Shown here: piece after piece, positions 10,656-20,639 of the stretch
Position numbering within the stretch: position 1 is the first letter of the stretch
Layout of the letters: the number at the start of each line of letters is the position of its first letter
Assembly (NCBI RefSeq): GCF_000143415.4
Contig: NW_003314309.1
Location: forward strand, 551,459 to 615,458
Direction: 5' to 3'
DNA from: Selaginella moellendorffii
Taxonomy: Eukaryota > Streptophyta > Lycopodiopsida > Selaginellales > Selaginellaceae
DNA: 64,000 nt
Program-made: the position numbers and the translations under genes
Notes under the pieces: model-generated
Told to the model about the DNA's origin: nothing
Seen by the model: the letters and a program-made list of their open reading frames with translations, nothing else
The model's database searches: none

Positions 10656-13250
10656 TCAAAAAAAGATGTTGATCTCCTTTCCATCTTGTACTTCGCAAAC
10701 GTGCTCTTTGGCTTCAGTCAGTGCCACCTGCATAGCGTAGCAAATGAGAGACTGCTCAGAACACACACACACACACCCTGACCTTTCCATATTTCGTAAA
10801 GAAATTGTTCATGAGGTTTAGCGTCGTGACTGCCGCGTCCACGTTGTTCTTGAGCGCCTGCGCTAGAGCGAAGGCTCCGTTATCCTGCACAAGAGAGGTT
10901 ACAATCGAGCTATGGATGAAAAGAGTGTGGCTTATTACTCGTATTTCGTTAAAGCCTAGGTCCAGCGACGTCAGAGTTTCGTTCACAACTTTTAGACTGC
11001 GAGCCAGGATCGCCGCACCCTGCTTCGAGACCACAATTGAGAAGCAGTGCAACCAAAACAAAAGCTCAACCTCATCGCCCAATCCGTTTGCACGCAGGTC
11101 GAGAGTTGACATTGTTGAGTTGTATTGTAAACACTCAGCGAAGGCCGCCGCTCCCTTGACTCCAATCTGATACAGAGTTTAAGTTAAGATGACATAGAGC
11201 AAGCCTCCCCACCTGACACCACCCAAGGCGGAGTGTTTGGACGTTGCCATTATGTTTGAGAGTCTCCGCTAAGATTTTTGCGCCGTCTCCGCCAATCGGA
11301 TTGTAGCTCATCTCTAGCTGCTCAAGGAGTTAAGCCCAAGATCCAAGAGCTAAACAAACCTTACTGATGTGATGGTGCTGTTGTCTTTCAAGGCATTGGC
11401 TATATGAGTGGCACCTGCAGCCGTGATATTGTTTCCTCCCTGACAAGCATACATGTCGTCGATAAGAAACCACGCCGAACTGCTTTTGAACTTACAATAT
11501 CGATGGTAGAGATTGTCTTGTTCCGCTTTAATGCTTCTGCGATTTTCTCGGCACCCTGTCACTGTGTTACCAGATTGCAAGAGAGTATTCCGAAAGCTTA
11601 CTTCGTCACCAATGTCATTCATGTACAAGTTCAGCCACTGTATACTTTTGCTTTTTTTCATATATTCTGCCACGTAGTAAACCCCTTTAGGACCAATGCT
11701 GTTGTTTCCAATATCAAGACTCGAGAGTTTTGCTGAGAAAAACACCATCGATAAAAGAGCCCCACGAAGGAAAAAATCTTAATACCTTTGCTTGAAGCCA
11801 AACCCTCCATTAAAGTACGAATACCCTCGTTGCCCATGCCATTCCCATGCAAGTGAATCTCCTACATAAGCTCCCTGCTTCAATACACGGGGGAAACAAT
11901 GAACGGAATAAGTCACCCTCAAAATTTTATTTTGTTCCAATCCCTTCGCTAGAGCTAAAGCTCCAAGTGCGCCACCGTAGTTGCCACTGAAACATGAAAC
12001 AGTTATCCCGATGTAAAGAAAAGCAAGAGAAAATAAGTTACTTCAGATGCACGCCTCTGATGGTTTTATTTACAATCAAAGCCTCAGCAATAGCAGCAAA
12101 ACCCTGAAGATAAGAAATTAAAGTGAAAGAAACACCAAACTGGAAACCTACTGGATAATCAATCGTATTGTTGTTCAGCTCTAGCACAACCAGAGTCTGG
12201 TTACTTTTAAGCGCATTCGCCAAGAGCTTTGCACCCTGCAATTAAAATAAAATATGAGAAAAAAGGAATGAAACGAAGGAAAAGAACTAGACCTCGTCAC
12301 TGATGTTGCAGCTATTTAATTGCAGCTTTTCTAGAGTCCCATTCGTCTCCAATATGCCAGCAAAATCCTAAAAACCAATGAGATCTATTAGAAAAACAAA
12401 AAGAAAGTCGCAAAGTACCCCTGCTCCATCGTCACCAATAGGATTTCCAGACATGTTCAGCGTTTTCAAGTGGCTATTGGCGCGCAAGTACTTTCTCATT
12501 TCCGACGAGCCTACTGCTGTGATGTTGTTGGCGGAAAAATCAGCGTATTCCAGCGACTATGAAGATAAAGATCAGTTCAAAACTGCTTGAAGCAAAGCTC
12601 ATTCTCACTTTGTTGTATCCAAGGCTCGAAGACAAGATTTTGATCCCCTCATCGCCAAACTTACGACCTGCAAACAAAAAGCTTGAACAAAACTCTCCAA
12701 GGAAAAAAGAAAAAGAAGCTCACCACTCATGTCAGCCTCGGGAAATGTTTGCAGCTCTTTGGAAAACTCACGGATCCGAGACATGCTCTCTTGTATGTAT
12801 TTCTGCGTAGCCTCCGGAGAAGAAGGCTCCAAATTCGTGATCTCCTCGGAAGGCCGCGAGGACATCCCACCACCAGACGAGAATTTTCGCACAGCTGCCC
12901 ATCAAACATAGCCCTGTGATTTAGAACACCAATTCAAAGCAGCTCAGCTCTAAACTGGAGAAGAAAAGGAAGAAGAACGCACCAAAATATGCCGCTACCA
13001 GCAGCAACAGCGCTCCTCCAGTGCCGATTGCTACCTCGGAAGAGAGAAAATCCACAGGCAAGGAGAACTGCTTTGGCTGTTGCTGCTGCTTGAGACTCGG
13101 ATTTCGGACAGCTCGCCTGGATCGCGCAGCGCAGCAGGTCACAGCGCCACGCATTCGATGCCTTGCCAGCGATGTGGAAGAGCTGTAGCCCGGTTGAATC
13201 CATGGCGCAGGGAAAATGTGGATTCTAGCACCGCAGGCCACCGGCGCCAT
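10656..13250 (-). CDS. Plastid-targeted leucine-rich-repeat (RNI-like) protein, EMB2004-like
   Basis: Seventeen exons join in phase to give about 574 residues: 13250-12983, 12894-12724, 12667-12609, 12556-12419, 12367-12293, 12235-12152, 12103-12042, 11986-11917, 11861-11786, 11732-11602, 11555-11496, 11439-11365, 11317-11213, 11166-11071, 11019-10939, 10884-10783 and 10727-10656. All introns are GT-AG and mostly 40-60 nt. The N-terminus (MAPVACGARIHIF..., Arg/Ser-rich, few acids) looks like a plastid transit peptide. It is followed by a membrane segment near residues 72-90 (GTGGALLLLVAAYFG). The rest is about a dozen RNI-type repeats, each roughly one exon (LxxLxLxxNxIxDEGAxxLAxAL). Length, layout and the C-terminal VALTEAKEHV resemble the Arabidopsis plastid protein EMB2004; this is family recognition, not a search. 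Its role would be protein-protein interaction in the plastid. Confidence 0.75.
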
Positions 13251-13315
13251 CAGCCAAATCTCGATAAACCCTAAGCCCCAAGAGAAAAGATTTTTAGGGT
13301 TCTTGAGCTTGAGAA
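13251..13315. promoter_or_regulatory. 65-bp divergent promoter with two telo-box motifs
   Basis: The start codons of the LRR gene (minus) and the uL18-like gene (plus) are only 65 bp apart. Between them are AAACCCTAA at 13266-13274 and the inverted TTAGGGTT at 13294-13301. These are telo-box motifs, known in plants from promoters of ribosomal-protein and translation genes. Two more 'aaccctaaaa' motifs lie at about 13674 and 13694, upstream of RPN10. Confidence 0.5.
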
Positions 13316-13657
13316 ATGCCGCCCTTAAAATTCCCAGAGCCACACTATGTCCGCCTCAAATTCACGCAGAGGTACGCCTATCTTCGCGTGGAGCGAGGAA
13401 TCCTCAATCGCCCCTTGATCTCGATCGATAGCCGCTGCATCAGGGACGAATTTCCAGATGGATTGAGCGTCGAGAGCAGCGAGAAGCTGGCTGGGATCCT
13501 TGCTGCCAAGATCAAAGCCTTCCGGCCCAAAATCCCCAAGCTCCACCTGGACGTGCTCTACGAGTTCACCAAGAAGGACGAGCGATTCCACCAGAACATA
13601 ATCGCTGTGGCGGATGTGCTCCAGAAAAATGGCCTGCGCATTGCCGGCTATGGCTGA
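13316..13657 (+). CDS. Small uL18 (L18p/L5e)-like ribosomal protein, probably organellar
   Basis: An intact single-exon frame of 113 residues. The pattern fits the uL18 fold: an N-terminal strand pair (YVRLKFTQRYAYLRVERG), a central SVESSEKLAGILAAKIKAF helix where uL18 proteins have their 'A..iG..lA.ra' helix, then a strand (KLHLDVLYEF) and a terminal FHQNIIAVADVLQKNGLRI helix, matching 'yhg.v.alad..re.Gl'. Plants have several short uL18-like genes for mitochondrial or plastid ribosomes; no classical transit peptide is obvious here. Telo-box motifs in the shared promoter favour a translation role. It could also be a non-ribosomal L18p-fold protein. Confidence 0.55.
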   Translation: MPPLKFPEPHYVRLKFTQRYAYLRVERGILNRPLISIDSRCIRDEFPDGLSVESSEKLAGILAAKIKAFRPKIPKLHLDVLYEFTKKDERFHQNIIAVADVLQKNGLRIAGYG

Positions 13658-13733
13658 AATAAAAGTCGTATAGAACCCTAAAATATGTGTTAGAACCCTA
13701 AAATCGGGGAGAGGGGGCGGTATCCTGGGCGCA

Positions 13734-15460
13734 ATGGTTCTCGAGGTAAGCTCCTCGCGATCTTTCACGCCAGGCCTATCTTCTCTTGTGCCAGGCGACG
13801 ATGATCTGCATAGACAATTCCGAGTGGATGCGAAATGGGGACTACTATCCGACGAGTAGATTCCAGTCCCAAGCTGATGCTGTCAATCTTATCTGTGGCT
13901 CCAAAACGCAGGTTTGTGCGCTCTAGTAGCTGAGCTAGATCACTGACGATCAATTTGGAGCTCTTCTTGACAGTCTCATCCAGAGAATACTGTGGGGATT
14001 TTAACGACTGGGGGCAAAGGAGTGCGCGTGCTCGTCACGCCAACGACGGACTTGGGCAAGATCCTTTCGTGTATGCACGGTGAGGAGGAGCTGTTCAAGT
14101 AAAGTTTTGCTTTGTCCTTACACTTTTTTCGTTCTCGTTTATCCTCGTCCAGGTGTTGAGCTTGGGGGCGAGTCGAAAATCACTTCCGCAGTCCAGATCG
14201 CACAGCTTGCGCTGAAACACAGGCAGAACAAGAACCAACGTCAAAGAATAGTGCTCTTCGTTGGAAGGTAGCTCACCTATGAACTCATGTTGTGGTAAAT
14301 TTTCGTCTTTTTGTTTCTTGTAGCCCTGTGGCAGCCGAGAAGAAAATGCTCGAGACTATAGGCAAGAAGCTGAAGAAGAACAATGTAGCTTTGGACATCG
14401 TCGAGTTTGGCCAGGAGGACGATACCAAGAGCGAGAAGCTAGAAGCACTGCTAACGTCTGTAAACAGCAACGACAACAGCCACATTGTCCATGTCCCGCC
14501 ATCCTCAGAAGTTCTCACCGATGCGCTTCTCAGGTTTGTTGCTCAGCGTTTCTTTCTTCAGAATCGAAGCACTGATTGATTCACTGGAACAGCTCGCCGA
14601 TATTTGAGGGCGATGGAGAGGGTGGCAGTGGCTTTGCAGCAGCCGCAGCCGCGGGAGTAGCAGCGGCCGCGGCCGCTGCTGCCGGTGGAGCTGGTGGCTT
14701 CGAATTTGGTGTCGATCCAAACCTGGATCCGGAGCTGGCCTTAGCTCTTCGTGTCTCGATGGAGGAGGAGCGCGCAAGGCAAGAAGCAGCGGCCAAGCGA
14801 GCTGCCGACGAGCAAGCTCCTGATGGTGCACCAAAAGGAGAGACCTCTGGCGCTGTTGCTCCTCCGAGTGACGCTCCCGCTGCAGTTTCGACTGAGAAGG
14901 GGCCGGACGTTGTGATGGTAAACACTTTCTTGTTCTTACCTTTTTCATGGCTGAATTTTCATTGTTTCTTAGGACGATGAGTCTGCCTTACTGGCTCAAG
15001 CCTTGGCAATGTCGATGAATGACGCGGTGGGAACATCTGGTACCAGCGCCGAGGACACGAATATGACTGAAGCTGTGGGAGAAGATCAGGACCTCGCATT
15101 CGGTACGGTCTTTGTTCTTTCTTCGTTTCTCTTTGACGAACTTCGGCGTGTGCAGCACTCGAGATGTCCATGCAAGGCGAAGGCAGCGAAGGTGACATGA
15201 ACAAAGTGTTGGGCGATCCGAGCTTCATGAACTCTATTCTGGCCTCGGTAAAGCATATGCTTACTGCATGCTCATCTCACAATTTTGGTATTGATAACAG
15301 CTCCCTGGAGTTGATCCGAACGATCCGTCAGTGCGAGACGTTTTAGCTGCACTACAAGCGGAGGAAGAGGTAGAAAAACTCCCTCTTATGCTAGTTCTCA
15401 TTTAGAATTATCTGGCAGGAAGTACCCAAGCAGCAGAACGACTCCTCCGAAAAGCATTGA
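13734..15460 (+). CDS. RPN10: 26S proteasome non-ATPase regulatory subunit 4 (RPN10)
   Basis: Ten exons join in phase to about 405 residues: 13734-13745, 13795-13911, 13974-14079, 14153-14267, 14324-14533, 14593-14917, 14973-15102, 15156-15247, 15301-15369 and 15419-15460. The first exon is only four codons (MVLE), as is usual for this gene. Residues 1-190 form the VWA domain: [21 protein letters not shown], then [23 protein letters not shown]. Ubiquitin-interacting motifs follow: [15 protein letters not shown], then [12 protein letters not shown] and the ALEMSM segment. An alanine-rich linker (about 14636-14690) precedes the first of these. RPN10 sits in the proteasome 19S particle and binds ubiquitin chains. 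The last exon is short and the least certain; an alternative stop in the unspliced intron lies at 15401-15403. Confidence 0.93.
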
Positions 15461-15788
15461 TTAATTGGAAATGGTGATCTCCATTTGTTACTCAAAGCTA
15501 GAATCAAGCTAGAACCTTTCTTGTCAAATTCTCGCTTGGATACAAGGATGGGTTTTTCCTCTTAGATGAAGATCATATTAGCTTATGAACACTGGAAATG
15601 TCTTCTTAGATCAAAGCAGCTCTTTTAAGTATCTTAGATTTACACTCTTTTGCAGCTTAGTACAACACTCTTTTTAATTGAAGTATCTTCTTAGATCAGT
15701 ACTCTTTTTCATGAAAGTATCTTCTTAGATCATAGTATCTTAGCACAACACTCTTGAAACTAATCCCAAAAATCGTGAAAAATCGTGT
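15461..15788. repeat. Convergent 3' region with imperfect tandem repeat
   Basis: Here RPN10 and HSP90 converge. From about 15597 to 15755 the phrase 'tatcttcttagatca' recurs about every 40-60 bp, alternating with 'aacactctt', so it is a short degenerate tandem repeat. It presumably contains the two 3' UTRs. No gene is seen. Confidence 0.5.
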
Positions 15789-18106
15789 CTAGTCGACCTC
15801 CTCCATCTTGCTTCCCTCGGCGTCCGCGCCCTCCTCCAGCGGCGGCATGTCCACATCCGCGTCCGCTCCAGCACCAACATCGTCGTCAATGCTCAGCCCC
15901 AGCTTGAGCATCCGGTGGATCCTCGACCCGAAAGTGTTTGGATCGTCCAGGCTGAATCCCGACGTGAGCAGCGCAGTCTCGAACAGCAGCAGCACCAGAT
16001 CCTTCACCGCCTTGTCGTTCTTGTCCGCGTCCGCCCGCTTCCTCAGCTCCTCCATGATCGAGTTATCCGGGTTGATCTCCATCGTCTTCTTCGAGCTCAT
16101 GTAACTCGACATGGAGCTGTCCCGGAGCGCCTGAGCTTTCATGATCCTCTCCATGTTGGCGGTCCATCCATACTCGCCGGTAACCAGGCAGCACGGCGAG
16201 TCCACGATCCTGTCCGAGACCACCACCTTCTCGACCTTCTCGCCCAGGATGTCCTTGATCACCTTGCACAGCCCCTCGAACGCCGCCTTCTTCTCCTCGA
16301 ACTTCTTCTTCTCGTCGTCCGTGTCCTCGAGCTTGAGCCCCTCCTTGGTGGCCGAGACCAGCTTCTTGCCGTCGTACTCCTTGAGCTGCCCGACCGCGTA
16401 CTCGTCGATCGCGTCCACCATGTAGAGGACCTCGTATCCCTTGCGCTTGAGCCTCTCCAGGAACGGGGAGTTCTCGACCGCCTTCTTGCTCTCGCCCGTG
16501 ATGTAGAAGATGTCCTTCTGGCCCTCCTTCATCCGCGTCACGTAGTCCTTGAGGCTCGTCATCTCGTCGCCGCTCTTGGTCGAGTGGTAGCGGAGCAAGT
16601 CAGCCAGCTTCTGCCGGTTCTGGCTGTCCTCGTGGATCCCCAGCTTGATGTTCTTGGAGAAGGACTCGTAGAACTTGTTGTAGTCCTCCTTGTTCTCCGC
16701 GATCTCGGCGAACATCTCCAGGCATTTCTTCACCAGGTTCTTCCGGATCACCTTGAGGATCTTGTTCTGCTGGAGCATCTCGCGGGAGATGTTGAGCGGC
16801 AGGTCGTTCGAGTCCACCACTCCCTTGACGAAGGCAAGGTACTCGGGGATGATCTCCTCACAGTTGTCCATGATGAACACCCGGCGCACGTAGAGCTTGA
16901 TGTTGTTAAGCTTCTTCCTCGTGTCGAAGAGGTCAAAGGGAGCCCGCTTAGGAACGAACAGGATGGCCCGGAACTCGAGCTGCCCCTCCACGGCAAAGTG
17001 CTTCACTGCCAGATGGTCTTCCCAGTCGTTTGTCAAGCTCTTGTAGAAGGCACCATACTCTTCCTTGGTGATCTCATCGGGCTTCCTCATCCAGATCGGC
17101 TTCTGGGTGTTGACAAGGCTCCACTCGTGAGACACCTCCTTCACGGTCTTCTTCTTCTTCTTCTCCTTCTCCTTGTCTTCGTCAACCTCCTCGATCTTTC
17201 CTTCCTCATCGTCCTTCTTCTCTTCCTCCTCCTCGTCATCCGAGATCTCCTTCTCGGTCGTCTTCTCAACCCAGACGGAGATGGGATAGCTGATGAACTC
17301 GGAGTGCTTCTTGATCAGATCCTTGAGCCTCCTCTCCTCGAGGTATTCAAGCTGGCGCAGTATGAAAAAGTTTAGTCACAGGGATAGTCTCAAACAGCAA
17401 AAACACAAAAACACACCTGATCCTCCTTGAGATAGAGAACAATCTTCGTTCCACGTCCCAGCCTCTCGCCAGTGGTGTCCCGGGTCACGGTGAACGAACC
17501 ACCGGCTTCAGACTCCCAAATGTACTGTTCGTCATCGTTGTGCTTGGTCGTCACCACGACCTTCTCGGCCACCAAGTAAGCCGAGTAGAAACCAACACCA
17601 AACTGACCGATCATGGACACATCGGCGCCAGCGGCCAAGGCTTCCATGAACTCCTTGGTGCCAGACCTGGCAATTGTGCCGAGGTTGTTCACGAGATCTA
17701 GAGAGAATGAGCATACAAGTAAGAACTCCGGCTAGGAAGAACTGGAAGCTAGAAACTTACCGGATTTCGTCATTCCAATACCGCTGTCGATGATGGTCAG
17801 GGTCTTGCTGGCCTTGTCGGGGATGATGTGGATGAAGAGCTCCGGCTGGCTCTCAAGCTTACTCTTGTCAGTGAGGCCTTCGAAGCGGATCTTGTCGAGA
17901 GCCTGGAGTCACAGCAGCGCAGCATGAGAAGAAGAAAGAGTTTGACAAGAACTGGAAGAACGAGGCGAAATACTCACATCCGAGGCATTGCTGATGAGCT
18001 CCCGCAAGAAAATCTCCTTGTTGCTGTAGAAAGTGTTGATGATGAGACTGAGAAGCTGGTTGATCTCAGCCTGGAACGCGAAGCGCTCGACGTCGCCTTC
18101 CGCCAT
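15789..18106 (-). CDS. HSP90: Cytosolic heat-shock protein HSP90
   Basis: Four exons join in phase to 704 residues: 18106-17978, 17902-17761, 17697-17417 and 17351-15789. Exon 1 gives [20 protein letters not shown] and the ATP-site helix ([20 protein letters not shown]). Exon 2 carries IDSGIGMT and exon 3 the lid with [13 protein letters not shown], so the N-terminal GHKL ATPase is complete. A charged linker ([17 protein letters not shown] then K-rich) leads to the middle domain ([43 protein letters not shown]). The chain ends MEEVD, the tail that docks TPR co-chaperones in cytosolic isoforms. Length and domains are standard, and nothing is missing. It folds clients such as kinases and receptors. 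Intron number is small compared with its neighbours. Confidence 0.96.
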
Positions 18107-18228
18107 AGCTAGCTCTCTCTCGCGCAAAATCTCACAAACGATCAAAGCAACCCTACCAAGAGAAGCCGCTCCTTGAATTTAAGCTGCTTAGGCCAAGGAC
18201 AGCCGTCCGATCGTCCATCAAACGGCCA

Positions 18229-18251
18229 TTCCAGGTCCTTCTAGAGCCTTC
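18229..18251 (-). promoter_or_regulatory. Gapped heat-shock element upstream of HSP90
   Basis: TTC trinucleotides start at 18229, 18239 and 18249, exactly 10 bp apart, with GAG at 18244-18246 between the last two (TTCTAGAG). Three in-phase half-sites 123-145 bp before the HSP90 start fit a gapped heat-shock element bound by HSF trimers. It is short, so chance is possible. Confidence 0.4.
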
Positions 18252-19492
18252 TCTTTGAGAGACCTAAAACGCTGGTGTATATTCTTAGAATCTCCACGCC
18301 CTAGGAGTATATACTTACTCTTTAAACTTGTACGAGGCCAAGAAGATGACCCAGTTTGCAATGCCCAGCGCGACGAGCAGCCAAAAGAAGTAATCCAAAT
18401 GCCCATTGTTGAGATCTCGCGGGATCCATCCTTGCTCTCCAGTGATGCCCGACGTGATGCTCACGAGAAATCCGGAAAGAAAACTCCCCACCGACGATGA
18501 GAAGAACGCCATGGCCGCGGCCACAGTTCTCAAGTTCTCGGGAGCTTGATCATAGAGAAACTCGATCAATCCCACGCAGTAGAAAACTTTCGAGCAGCCA
18601 ACAAGCACGAACTGGGGGATTTGCCACAAAACGTTGGTCTGAACTCGCTCCCTGTGGAAACCCGCGAGCCGACTTGCTTCCAGCACCGCCGCACACGCCA
18701 TAGCCGCGGTCATCATGACAAGCCCGGCTCCCATCCTCTGGAACAACGTAAAACCTCGCGAGTTCCCCGTCGCTCGACGCATCACCGGGACCAAGACTCG
18801 ATCGTAGACGACCATCCACACCAAAACGCTGATCGGATCGAACGAGTTGAGCGATGCCGGCGGGACGCGAAAGCCGCCAACTATTGTGCCCATGAGCGCG
18901 GCCTGCTCAACAAAGAGCGAGAAAGTTTGCGTTTTCATTGTCTCGTACACCACCGATCCGAGCCACACCACCAAAATCCCCGCCAAGTTGGAATGATCAC
19001 CCTTGTGAGATCCACGCTGCAGGAGCCTGGCGAATGGGTTTCCTGTCAAGCTGGGAGCATATCGATAGAACTTGGCGCCGCTGGAAAATACCATGATCCC
19101 GAAAAGAATCACCCCCGTGCAAACGAAAAGAGCACTGCTAAAACCCAGCCGATCTCCGATATACACCACTCCCACCACTGCCAGGAGAAGACCCAGGGAC
19201 GTGCTAAAGTTACTCCAATTGAAATACGAGCTCTTCCACGCTGCCTCCACCGGATCTTTCCCATCAAATTGGTCGGCCCCAAATGCCAGTAGCGACGCTG
19301 CAAATCCTTTCCCCAGAGCAATCACGTAGAGCGCCACGAAGAACAGCCAAGTTGCGGGAACTTTGTTCTCGACGAGCAGGACCGAGAGCGAGAGCAAAGC
19401 CAATCCAAAGAAATAGATCAGAGAACCACCCAGAGTTGTTTTGAATCGTCCCAGGTGAGAGTCGGAGACGTAAGCGACGAGCAGCGGGGACA

Positions 19493-19687
19493 AGTCGTGG
19501 ACGCCATTCCATATGCTAACCTGGATCGCCGCCCCCGCGTTGGAGAGGCCGAGCTTGGAGACCATGAAGAGGACCAAGTTGTAGGAGACACCATAGAGCG
19601 AGAGCGAGCCGCAGACAATGAGAACGAGCGCAGTGGAGGGGCGAGATCCCCCTGTTTTAGAAGCCACGGCTGGAGATCCATAGTAAT
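19493..19687. repeat. 195-bp direct duplication, left copy
   Basis: Bases 19493-19687 appear identical to 20321-20515. Both lie within the NPF coding region and bracket the LTR-element fragment. The identity implies a recent event. A normal LTR-element target duplication is 4-6 bp, so this is not a standard target site duplication. Confidence 0.85.
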
Positions 19688-20320
19688 GTTAGAGGTAGAG
19701 ATGATGTGGCAGTAGTTATGCCCACGTGGCAGTAGCTTTATGTATATGTACACAATCATATACAGTGATATATATATACAGTTCTTCCTCCTCGTGTGCG
19801 CGTCTCTCCGCTGCTAACATGGTATCGGAGCCTTGGGCTCCTTGATCCTGAGAATGGCGCTTGCTGGCCAGGAGGCCAGTGATGAGGAGGAGGATGAGCC
19901 TCCCAATTGCAATCCCTCTTGCAATGTTTGGGACGCTTGAGGCGTTGCACCAAGGCACCAGGCTGTGTAGAGGTGCTGAGCAACAAGCAGCAGCAAGTAG
20001 AGAACAAAGCCAGTGGGAGATTGAGAGATTTCACCAACCCTATCAAGAATTGGGTCAAGATTCAAGAACATTGCATAGCAATTCTTTGCAGGAATTTCCA
20101 GCAATTGGGAAGGATGCTCATGGAGATTCAAGTGCCTAGTCGCAGAGAAGTGGGAGCCTGGCAGTTTAGGTCCAAGACCACATGCTAGAGGCAAGATTGA
20201 AGCCATAGCAAGAAGCAAAGAGTGTGCAAGCAAGTCCAAGACCAAGAACCAAGTTTTGGGTAGTTGATTGATGAGTTTTCATATGCTTTTCTCATCAGCT
20301 TTCCATGCTCATCATCTCAG
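19687..20320 (+). mobile_element. Small LTR-retrotransposon (TRIM-like) fragment
   Basis: A 133-bp LTR (19687-19819) begins TGTTAG and ends CTAACA. It is followed at once by TGGTATCGGAGCC (19820-19832), a near match to the initiator-Met tRNA primer-binding site TGGTATCAGAGC of plant LTR elements. About 490 bp of interior follow, with a possible 28-codon gag-like start (MALAGQEASDEEEDEPP) at about 19855. No second LTR is present; the element stops at 20320 where the duplicated NPF DNA begins. The short LTR and interior suggest a TRIM or a truncated copia-type element. Confidence 0.7.
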
Positions 20321-20515
20321 AGTCGTGGACGCCATTCCATATGCTAACCTGGATCGCCGCCCCCGCGTTGGAGAGGCCGAGCTTGGAGACCATGAAGAGG
20401 ACCAAGTTGTAGGAGACACCATAGAGCGAGAGCGAGCCGCAGACAATGAGAACGAGCGCAGTGGAGGGGCGAGATCCCCCTGTTTTAGAAGCCACGGCTG
20501 GAGATCCATAGTAAT
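20321..20515. repeat. 195-bp direct duplication, right copy
   Basis: Second copy of 19493-19687. It contains the original junction with the upstream NPF codons (GSPAVASK preceded by QDGSLDYY). The left copy instead runs into the LTR. Confidence 0.85.
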
Positions 20516-20639
20516 CCAAGCTCCCGTCCTGGACGAATTTCTCCCCCTGAGCATGCAAGATTAAAGGATCTCTGCGAGATCTTTCTTCATCTTCGTCTCC
20601 ATGGCAAGCCATGAGACTTGGAAGATCTGGGCTATTCTA

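Larger units (their letters stand above)
18315..20612 (-). pseudogene. NPF/POT-family transporter gene, disrupted by an insertion
   Basis: Reading down from the ATG at 20610-20612, the first 97 codons (MACHGDEDEE... to SIWNGVHD) match the intact paralogue at 25915. The frame then runs into inserted DNA and stops after SEMMSMES. The coding sequence resumes at 19687 by repeating the last 195 bp, then runs uninterrupted to the stop at 18315 (ends ASYKFKE). The downstream part has no ATG at its beginning; its first internal Met is MVSKLGLSN. It has FGADQFD, PPASLNSFDPISVLV and YDRVLVPVMRR of plant NPF proteins. Removing insert plus one duplicate copy would leave a continuous frame, so the break looks recent. 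RNA could still skip the insert, so 'pseudogene' is an inference. Confidence 0.75.

Noticed and set aside
12921-13203. Start of the LRR gene at 13203 (MDSTGLQLF...)
   Set aside because: That frame does not join in phase to exon 2 without a stop. The ATG at 13250 gives an in-phase join, a transit-peptide-like start and a membrane segment.
15915-17375. 486-codon open frame on the plus strand
   Set aside because: It is the antisense of the HSP90 last exon. The Leu/Val/Arg/His-rich composition is the mirror of GC-rich codon use, and no domain is present.
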